Source: an uncultured Ruminococcus sp.
GTDB lineage: Bacteria; Bacillota; Clostridia; Oscillospirales; Ruminococcaceae
Direction: 5' to 3'
NCBI GenBank assembly: GCA_946186215.1
Contig: CAMHMM010000012.1
Span: forward strand, 1-17,783
DNA length: 17,783 nt
Below are positions 12,550 to 17,783 of the stretch, in pieces (the first letter of the stretch is position 1; each line of letters opens with the position of its first letter). A program made the translations under genes and the position numbers. Below the pieces are notes generated by a model. The model saw only the letters and a list, made by a program, of their open reading frames with translations, was not told where the DNA came from and did not search any database.

Positions 12550-14706
12550 ATGGAAGACAAGAAGAAAAAGAAGAAGAAAGTGATAATATTCGTTGCCATT
12601 CTGGCAGCTATCGTTATCGCAGCTGTGGTACTTATCAGCATTTTCGGCAAGAAGCCAGCAGAAATGGTGTCTACCGTAGAGGTGGAGACGAGAGACCTTG
12701 AAAATTCCGTATCCTTCAGCGGTACAGTTGAGTCAAAGGTGTTCCAGAAGGTGGCATCCGCTGAGGATGCAAGTATCCTTGCTATCAATGTCAAGGAGGG
12801 CGACAAGGTAAAGAAGGGCGATGTTCTCGCAACTCTTAACACCAAGGATCTTGAAAACGAGATCGCACAGCAGAAGGCTACCATCGAGGAATCCGGCATC
12901 AAGACCGACTATACTGTTTCCGATGCTGAGAAGAAGTATGAGGAGGCCAAGCGCCAGATCGACGAAGGCACCTATTCCGAGCTTCTTTCTGCCAAGACAG
13001 CCCTTGACAACGCCAAGACAGCTCTTGACAATGCACAGGTGAACTATGACACCGCTATCGGCAAGCAGGGCACCAACAGGGATGATACGCTCGTTACGGC
13101 TCAGAAAGCAGTAGAGACCGCACAGCAGGCTCTCAATGATGCAAAGAGAACAGTTGACACATCAAAGAATTCTCTTGACAAGCAGAGCAAATCGCTGCAG
13201 ACCTCCAAGAAGAACTATGAGGAAAAGCAGAGACTTCTCAAAAACGCTCAGGACGATCTTGCAACTGCCCGCAGGGAAAAGGAAAATGAGGATTATTCAA
13301 GCATAATCACTCAGAAGAGAACGGTTGAGAGCACAAGAGAGGCTTATGAGGACGGTCTTTCCGAGAAGGAAAAGAGAATACTCAAGGCTGACGAAAAGTC
13401 CTATGAGGAGCTCAGAGAGAAGTATTACTATCTTGCACAGACCTTTGAGTCTGCGCACAACAGAAGCGTCCTTGCAGATCCCGACTTCTGGAAGGAACAC
13501 AAGGAGGAGCCTGTTACCTCCGATCAGGTCAAGGAAGCCAAGAAAAAGTTCGAGGAAATGAAGAACACCATCGACGACCTCACCAAGGAATACGATGACA
13601 AGAAGAAGCAGCAGAAGGAAAAGTATTACAACGCTGTTGAGGATTATGCCATTGCCAAGGCTAAAATAGACATCAATCATGACAAGAATATTCTCAGTGC
13701 CATCAGAACTGTACAGACAAATGAAGCATCCCTTGAAACAGAGAAGCTGAGCTATGATTCAGCCAAGATCTCCTATGAGTCCGTGAAGATCCAGTACGAT
13801 CAGGACAAGGAGCATTATGACAACAAGAAGCTGGCTCTTGAGGAGGCAAAGACCGCTCTCAGTCTGGTGAGCCTTAACAACAAGGATGCTGCTGTAAAGC
13901 TTCAGCAGGAGCTTTCCGACAAGAAGATCGCATACGCACAGGCACAGGAAAAGTACAATGTTGCTCTTGACAATGCAAACAGCTCTCTTGCATCTCTTAA
14001 GGCTGAGGCTGACAAGCAGAGAGTCCTCTCCAATACCAACGATCCCGCACTCGTAAAGCTGCGCACACTTGAGGAAAGACTTGAAAAGTGCGTTATCACT
14101 GCTCCCTGCGACGGTACCGTTACCAAGGTATACGCAGTTCTCGGTCAGAAGCCTTCATCTGCACAGGGCGGAAGCGCGCTGTTTATCATCGAGGATACGG
14201 ATAATCTCCGCCTGAGCTGCGTAGTAAATGAGTACAATGCAGCTTCACTCACCTCTGATGCTGATGTTGTCATCACCGTTCCCGCTCTTGACAGCAAGAC
14301 CTACAAGGGCAAGATCACAACCATCGCTCCCGCTGCCGTTAAGAATTCCGAGGGCAAGAGCGACGGTGCATACAACTTTGAGGTAAGCTCTGATATTTAC
14401 GAGACCAGCGATACAGCCGTGCGCATAGGAATGTCCGCAAAGGGCAAGATGATAAGCTCCTCCAAGGATAATGCCCTTTCTGTAAGCTATGACTGCATAG
14501 GCACAGATGAGAACGGCAAATCCTTCGTGGCTGTTGCGCAGACCACACCCAAGGGAAGCGTTGCCCACAGGATACCTGTTGAGAGAGGCTTTGAGTCTGA
14601 TGCCTTCGTTGAGATCATCAGCGCCGAGATCACAGATGGTACCAAGGTAATCATAAATCCCGAAAACTACACCGAGGGTCAGGCTATTTTAGTTATGCCC
14701 GACTAA
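12550..14706 (+). CDS. HlyD/MacA-like ABC exporter adaptor with a very long coiled coil
   Basis: This 718-aa membrane-fusion protein begins with a basic start (EDKKKKKKK) and one membrane helix (about 11-32). A split lipoyl-like domain follows: N-half about 60-98 ('VKEGDKVKKGDVLATL') and C-half about 512-552 ('CVITAPCDGTVTKVYAVLGQK'). Residues of about 100-505 between them are an almost continuous Lys/Glu/Ala-rich coiled coil. A beta-barrel region (about 555-635) and a C-terminal membrane-proximal region complete it. MacA is about 370 aa; the excess is all coiled coil. Known: such adaptors link MacB-type ABC exporters to an outer channel; Gram-positive versions work without one. ATG 12550 is chosen for AAAGGGG about 6 nt upstream; the extension to 12520 has no ribosome site. 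Lys is mostly AAG and Leu often CTT, suggesting good expression. First gene of the exporter operon. Confidence 0.9.
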   Translation: MEDKKKKKKKVIIFVAILAAIVIAAVVLISIFGKKPAEMVSTVEVETRDLENSVSFSGTVESKVFQKVASAEDASILAINVKEGDKVKKGDVLATLNTKDLENEIAQQKATIEESGIKTDYTVSDAEKKYEEAKRQIDEGTYSELLSAKTALDNAKTALDNAQVNYDTAIGKQGTNRDDTLVTAQKAVETAQQALNDAKRTVDTSKNSLDKQSKSLQTSKKNYEEKQRLLKNAQDDLATARREKENEDYSSIITQKRTVESTREAYEDGLSEKEKRILKADEKSYEELREKYYYLAQTFESAHNRSVLADPDFWKEHKEEPVTSDQVKEAKKKFEEMKNTIDDLTKEYDDKKKQQKEKYYNAVEDYAIAKAKIDINHDKNILSAIRTVQTNEASLETEKLSYDSAKISYESVKIQYDQDKEHYDNKKLALEEAKTALSLVSLNNKDAAVKLQQELSDKKIAYAQAQEKYNVALDNANSSLASLKAEADKQRVLSNTNDPALVKLRTLEERLEKCVITAPCDGTVTKVYAVLGQKPSSAQGGSALFIIEDTDNLRLSCVVNEYNAASLTSDADVVITVPALDSKTYKGKITTIAPAAVKNSEGKSDGAYNFEVSSDIYETSDTAVRIGMSAKGKMISSSKDNALSVSYDCIGTDENGKSFVAVAQTTPKGSVAHRIPVERGFESDAFVEIISAEITDGTKVIINPENYTEGQAILVMPD

Positions 14707-14718
14707 TGAGGTGCATAT

Positions 14719-15507
14719 ATGAGTACGGTTATCAGTTTAAATGGTATAGTTAAAAGATTCTATATCGGTCAGCCGAATGAGCTTGAGATACTCCACGGCA
14801 TGACATTTGATGTAGAAGCCGGCACATTTGTTTCGATAGTCGGCCAGTCCGGTTCGGGCAAGTCCACGCTTATGAATATCATAGGCGCTCTTGACCGCCC
14901 CACCGAGGGAAAGTATCTGCTTGACGGCCTCGACATATCCACTGCAAATGATGCGACGCTTTCGGCGATACGCAACAAGAAGATAGGCTTCGTTTTCCAG
15001 ACCTTCAACCTTATTTCGAGGACATCAGCGCTCAAGAATGTGGAGCTTCCCATGCTTTACGGCGGGATCGGCCCCAAGGAGCGCCACGACAGGGCTATGG
15101 AGCTGCTGAGGATCGTTGATATGGAGGAACGCGCACTGCACCAGCCCAGCGAGCTTTCGGGCGGTCAGAAGCAGAGAGTTGCCATAGCAAGGGCAATGGC
15201 GAACAATCCCTCCATAATCCTTGCGGACGAGCCCACCGGTGCGCTCGACAGCCGCACAGGCCGTCTTGTAATGGATCTTTTCCACAAGCTCCATGAGGAG
15301 CAGGGAAAGACCATCGTGTTCATCACACATAACAATGAGCTTGCTGCAGAAACGGACAGGATAATCACTATCGCCGACGGCAATGTTATAAATGATACGG
15401 GATTAAGGAACAAGCCGACTGCTGCAAGAAAGCTCAGTCAGTCCGATCTTCCCGAGGGAGCTGCAGAGAGCGGCGTTGCCGCTGTTGCCGGAAAGGAAGG
15501 TAAGTAA
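14719..15507 (+). CDS. MacB-type ABC transporter ATP-binding protein
   Basis: This 262-aa ATPase is complete: Walker A GQSGSGKST (42-50), Q-loop Q94 (FVFQTFNL), signature LSGGQ (146-150), Walker B IILADE (166-171), D-loop GALD and switch His204 (FITHN). It belongs to the LolD/MacB/FtsE-like group. Known: dimeric ATPase at the inner face of the membrane that powers the MacB/FtsX-type permease. The C-terminal 35 residues beyond the usual domain are Ala/Gly/Ser-rich. Start: GAGGTG 5 nt before the ATG. It follows the adaptor by 12 nt, and its stop codon abuts the ATG of the permease (TAAATG). Confidence 0.95.
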   Translation: MSTVISLNGIVKRFYIGQPNELEILHGMTFDVEAGTFVSIVGQSGSGKSTLMNIIGALDRPTEGKYLLDGLDISTANDATLSAIRNKKIGFVFQTFNLISRTSALKNVELPMLYGGIGPKERHDRAMELLRIVDMEERALHQPSELSGGQKQRVAIARAMANNPSIILADEPTGALDSRTGRLVMDLFHKLHEEQGKTIVFITHNNELAAETDRIITIADGNVINDTGLRNKPTAARKLSQSDLPEGAAESGVAAVAGKEGK

Positions 15508-16782
15508 ATGGGAATCTGGGAAAATGTTTTACTTGCCATCGCGGGACTCAGAGCCAACAGGATGAGAGCCCTGCTCACCATGCTGGGTATCATCATCGGT
15601 ATCAGTGCGGTCATCACGATCAGTACACTGGGCTCGGTAATGCAGTCCTTCATCAGCGGTGCCTTCAGTGACCTTGTAACGATGGATTCCATCAATGTCT
15701 ACTCCACACAAAAGCCGGATCCTGCGAGAAACTATTATCTTGAAGAGGATGATTATTCTATCGAATGCATAAATGATATGGCGGATCGCTTCAGCGATGA
15801 TATTTCTGCATATGCCATATCGGCAGGTACGGCCAGCGGCACTGTTTCAGACGGAAAAAAGTCGAGAAATATCAACATAAAGGGCGTTAATGAATACGGC
15901 ATTAAGGCAGACAGCTTCAAAATGCTCAAGGGAAGAAATGTTTCCGCTGAGGATATAGAAAAATACAGACAGGTCTGTGTTATATCCAACAGACAGGCAA
16001 AGACTCTTTTCGGCAGTGTGGATAATGCACTCGGCAAGACATTTACCGCATATGTAAAGAGCGACAACAAATCCTCAACTATGAGGGATTATACGATAAT
16101 CGGTATCTATGAGTACAAGATGCCGGCCATCATATCCATGCTCGTCGGCGGAAGACAGGACAATGACTGGAACAGCGATGTGTATGCACCTTATTCCACC
16201 ATATGCAGGGAAACCAACACGGAAGTCAGATTTTATTATTTTACCGTATATGCCAAGGATGCAAATAAAGCACCGGAGGTCGCTCAGAAGATCAAGGAAT
16301 ATTTTGATGAGACCTTCTATGCAAATAATGACTCCTATATGTGCTATACAGAGGCAAACAGTCAGCAGCTCGATCAGATAAACAATGTGCTCAATATCGT
16401 AAAGATAGTTATGTCCGTCATTGCAGCCATCTCGCTGTTGGTCGGCGGTATCGGCGTTATGAACATCATGCTCGTATCCGTTACAGAGAGAACGAGGGAG
16501 ATCGGTGTCCGCAAGGCACTGGGCGCACCCAATTCCGCTATAAGGATACAGTTTATCGTTGAGTCCGTTATCATCTGCCTTATCGGCGGTATTATCGGTA
16601 TCACGATAGGTGTGTCGATGGGTATGATCGCTTCGATCATTGCAAAGGCTACCATTGCGCCTCCTATCTTCACGGTCATCGTTGCAATGGGCTTCTCGAT
16701 GCTTATAGGCGTATTCTTCGGTTATTACCCCGCAAACAAGGCGGCAAAGCTCGATCCTATCGAGGCACTCCGCTACGAATAA
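15508..16782 (+). CDS. MacB/FtsX-family ABC transporter permease
   Basis: This 424-aa permease has the MacB layout: TM1 about residues 20-42 ('ALLTMLGIIIGISAVITI'), a large extracytoplasmic domain (about 45-285), then TM2 (about 296-323), TM3 (about 353-375) and TM4 (about 386-406). The conserved cytoplasmic 'ERTREIGVRKALGA' (327-340) and the C-terminal 'KAAKLDPIEALRYE' are present. Known: MacB-type permeases move substrates by mechanotransmission rather than through a lumen; substrates include peptides, antibiotics and lipoproteins. The substrate is not evident here. Its start follows the ATPase stop directly, with AAGGAAGG upstream. The stop codon merges into the first hairpin repeat (16776 onward). 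Confidence 0.94.
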   Translation: MGIWENVLLAIAGLRANRMRALLTMLGIIIGISAVITISTLGSVMQSFISGAFSDLVTMDSINVYSTQKPDPARNYYLEEDDYSIECINDMADRFSDDISAYAISAGTASGTVSDGKKSRNINIKGVNEYGIKADSFKMLKGRNVSAEDIEKYRQVCVISNRQAKTLFGSVDNALGKTFTAYVKSDNKSSTMRDYTIIGIYEYKMPAIISMLVGGRQDNDWNSDVYAPYSTICRETNTEVRFYYFTVYAKDANKAPEVAQKIKEYFDETFYANNDSYMCYTEANSQQLDQINNVLNIVKIVMSVIAAISLLVGGIGVMNIMLVSVTERTREIGVRKALGAPNSAIRIQFIVESVIICLIGGIIGITIGVSMGMIASIIAKATIAPPIFTVIVAMGFSMLIGVFFGYYPANKAAKLDPIEALRYE

Positions 16783-16855
16783 GGCGGGCAAAGCCCGCAG
16801 TTACCCGTGCGCTGATTTGAGGGTAAACTTTTATTTGACGCTCGGTAACTTTAAT
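16776..16855 (+). repeat. Modular hairpin repeat, copy A (3' UTR of ABC operon)
   Basis: It begins at CGAATAAGG, which contains the permease stop. Hairpin GCGGGC-AAA-GCCCGC (16784-16798) follows, then TTACCC ... GGGTAA (16801-16826), then CTTTTATTTGACGCTCGGTAAC. The same modules occur in copies B-D on the opposite strand. It lies in sense with the ABC operon, before its terminator. Confidence 0.8.
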
Positions 16856-16863
16856 CAGAAGGA

Positions 16864-16897
16864 ATGCTCCTCCCGCTTCTGCGAGAGGAGCATTTTT
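16864..16897 (+). terminator. Intrinsic terminator of the ABC exporter operon
   Basis: A 9-10-bp stem AATGCTCCTC / GAGGAGCATT with a 12-nt loop runs into TTTTT. It is about 80 nt after the permease stop and downstream of repeat copy A. Confidence 0.9.
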
Positions 16898-17003
16898 GCG
16901 TATAATGAATAGACCTTATCTTTCGGCGTAGTTTTGTATAAAGGTATGAACATTGCTCTCCATAGTATTATGAAGATGATGCTGTGGGGAGCAACTGCAT
17001 ACA
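16898..17003. other. Short non-coding gap between converging terminators
   Basis: About 105 nt without a credible gene. It holds an imperfect inverted repeat TTGCTCTCC ... GGGGAGCAA (about 16953-16992, one mismatch). A 64-codon minus-strand frame crossing this gap and the terminator hairpin has no ribosome site or recognisable protein and is not called. Confidence 0.5.
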
Positions 17004-17037
17004 TAAAAAGTTCTCCCCTGCCAGAGCAGGGGAGAAC
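17004..17037 (-). terminator. Intrinsic terminator for the DUF1292 transcript
   Basis: A perfect 12-bp stem GTTCTCCCCTGC / GCAGGGGAGAAC with a 4-nt loop (17010-17037) is followed on the minus strand by TTTTTATG. It is the first strong terminator after the DUF1292 stop, about 355 nt downstream, so the three repeat copies between would be transcribed. Confidence 0.88.
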
Positions 17038-17079
17038 AGATCAGACGATAGTAACTGCCCCAAAAGGCACAGTCATATA

Positions 17080-17177
17080 AGTTTCGAGCTGCTAATTGAA
17101 GTTTACTCACAAATCAACCCACGGGTAACAGCGGTGTTTCGCCGCCGGGTAACTGCGGGTTTTGCCCGCCTTATTCG
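17080..17177 (-). repeat. Modular hairpin repeat, copy B
   Basis: Minus-strand order: CGAATAAGG, hairpin GCGGGC-AAA-ACCCGC-like (17155-17169), AGTTACCC, a second hairpin GCGGCG-AAA-CACCGC (17131-17145, one G-T pair), TGTTACCCGTGGGTTGATTTG, then a diverged tail with GCTCGAAAC. The tail is the most decayed of the set. It abuts copy C without a gap. Confidence 0.75.
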
Positions 17178-17275
17178 ATGCTGCAAAACAATACAAATAA
17201 AAGTTCCGAGCATCAAATAAAAGTCTGCCCTCAAAATAACATACAAGTAACAGCGGCGTTTCGCCGCCTTATTCG
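17178..17275 (-). repeat. Modular hairpin repeat, copy C
   Basis: Minus-strand order: CGAATAAGG, hairpin GCGGCG-AAA-CGCCGC (17253-17267), TGTTACTTG ... TTTTGAGGGCAGA, CTTTTATTTG, then a long stem GATGC-T-CGGAAC / GTTTTG-CA-GCATC (17177-17214). Start-to-start distance to copy B is 98 nt. The 53-nt stretch 17170-17222 matches 17268-17320 with about two differences. Confidence 0.8.
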
Positions 17276-17396
17276 ATGCTGCGAAACAATACAAATAAAA
17301 GTTTCGAGCATCAAATAAAAGATTACCCTCAAATCAACGCACGGGTAACAGCGGCGTTTCGCCGCCGGGTGGGTGCAGGCTCAGCCTGCTTATTCG
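17276..17396 (-). repeat. Modular hairpin repeat, copy D (next to the DUF1292 stop)
   Basis: It starts at CGAATAAG, which contains the DUF1292 stop. Hairpin GCAGGC-TGA-GCCTGC (17375-17389) follows, then ACCCACCC, hairpin GCGGCG-AAA-CGCCGC (17351-17365), TTACCC ... GGGTAA (17323-17348), CTTTTATTTG, and a long stem GATGC-T-CGAAAC / GTTTCG-CA-GCATC (17275-17312). It is 121 nt long because it has two GC hairpins instead of one. Confidence 0.8.
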
Positions 17397-17677
17397 CCGT
17401 TGTCGAACATGGAGCTAAGTCTTTCGATGAAGATGTTGCCTATGCGCTCATATTCAGCATCGTCGTCTATGGTGAGAAGTCCGTCTTCTTCGCCCTCGCT
17501 GTCAAACTCGACCTTGAGAACTACGAGCTCCTCGCCCTCATCCTCAGAATATTCCTCGGTATATGGAAGAAGTGCATAATATTTCTCATCATTTTCTTCG
17601 TATGTATCGACGATCTCAAAGGTCTGCTCCTTGCCGTCTTCATCGGTAAGGGTTATGAGATTAGATTCAGAATCCAT
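17390..17677 (-). CDS. DUF1292 family protein (YrzB-like)
   Basis: This 95-aa, very acidic protein has the DUF1292 pattern: 'ITLTDEDGKEQTFEIVDTYEENDEKYYALLPY' (9-39) and 'ELVVLKVEFDSEGEEDGLLTIDDDAEYERIGNIFIERL' (50-86). Length is typical. Known: widespread in Firmicutes, often near ruvX (yrrK) and alaS; function unresolved. Here it appears monocistronic on the visible side, with its own promoter, GAGGAGG about 6 nt before the ATG, and a long repeat-filled 3' UTR that exceeds the coding length. The charge pattern suggests a small soluble protein; no catalytic residues are evident. Confidence 0.92.
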   Translation of the reverse strand: MDSESNLITLTDEDGKEQTFEIVDTYEENDEKYYALLPYTEEYSEDEGEELVVLKVEFDSEGEEDGLLTIDDDAEYERIGNIFIERLSSMFDNGE

Positions 17678-17734
17678 TGCTGTCCTCCTCTCTGCAAGAA
17701 AACAGAGTTCACAGATTTACTAAAATATATTTAT

Positions 17735-17763
17735 ATTTTACACTATTTGGGCAAAAATGTCAA
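17735..17763 (-). promoter_or_regulatory. SigA-type promoter for the DUF1292 gene
   Basis: On the minus strand, TTGACA (17763-17758), 17 nt and TAAAAT (17740-17735), in an AT-rich stretch. The predicted start is near 17728, giving a leader of about 50 nt to the ATG at 17677. Confidence 0.82.
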
Positions 17764-17783
17764 GCACTATTATATATAAAACA

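Noticed and set aside
16916..17110. 64-aa minus-strand reading frame in the gap after the ABC operon
   Set aside because: It crosses a perfect 12-bp terminator hairpin and part of repeat copy B, has no ribosome site and resembles no protein.
17080..17396. CRISPR array
   Set aside because: The tandem units are about 98-121 nt, abut each other, form internal hairpins and have no unique spacers of constant length; no cas gene is present.
17103..17779. Reading frames across the repeats and opposite the DUF1292 gene
   Set aside because: They translate hairpin repeats or the antisense of a well-supported acidic DUF1292 gene. No ribosome site or family pattern.

Overview
The window looks like a chromosomal segment of a Gram-positive anaerobe of the Clostridia, most like Ruminococcus and its relatives in the Oscillospiraceae. 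Reasons: near-balanced GC content, strong Shine-Dalgarno sites, textbook SigA promoters (TTGACA/N17/TATAAT), an RNase M5-like Toprim protein, a DUF1292 (YrzB-like) protein, CheV, DUF4037/DUF4125 proteins and alpha-CTD-like regulators. The assignment is by protein-family impression only. No rRNA, tRNA, CRISPR array, transposase or phage gene was seen.

Left part (1-5946, all minus strand). One apparent transcription unit starts at a perfect promoter (5985-6013). In transcription order it holds an RlmI-type rRNA methyltransferase gene broken by a small frameshifting deletion, a membrane-anchored TPR-like protein (ATGA overlap), a single-pass membrane protein (8-nt overlap), a secreted C39-like cysteine peptidase, a CheV coupling protein (CheW plus receiver), and a protein with two RNA polymerase alpha-CTD-like modules plus a sigma region 4-like helix-turn-helix that runs off the left edge.

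Middle (6074-7160, plus). An AEC-family (auxin efflux carrier/malate permease) transporter has its own promoter and shares a probable bidirectional terminator with the convergent operon to its right.

Second minus operon (12208 down to 7212). Its genes, in order, are a degenerate nucleotidyltransferase (MNT-like), a HEPN protein, a large TPR-DUF4037 (intact nucleotidyltransferase motif)-DUF4125 protein, an unrecognised 426-aa helical protein, and an RNase M5-like Toprim protein. The co-occurrence of MNT/HEPN-like partners with a second, apparently catalytic nucleotidyltransferase and an RNA-processing enzyme is the best candidate here for an undescribed multi-gene system.

Right part. A plus-strand operon (promoter 12451-12479) encodes a MacA/HlyD-like adaptor with an extremely long coiled-coil hairpin, a MacB-type ATPase and a MacB/FtsX permease: a tripartite-type ABC exporter. 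It ends at a strong terminator (16864-16897). A convergent DUF1292 gene (17390-17677) ends at another strong terminator (17004-17037). Between the stop codons lies a family of modular hairpin repeats, one copy after the ABC operon and three after the DUF1292 gene. Each copy is oriented with its transcript and begins at or next to the stop codon.
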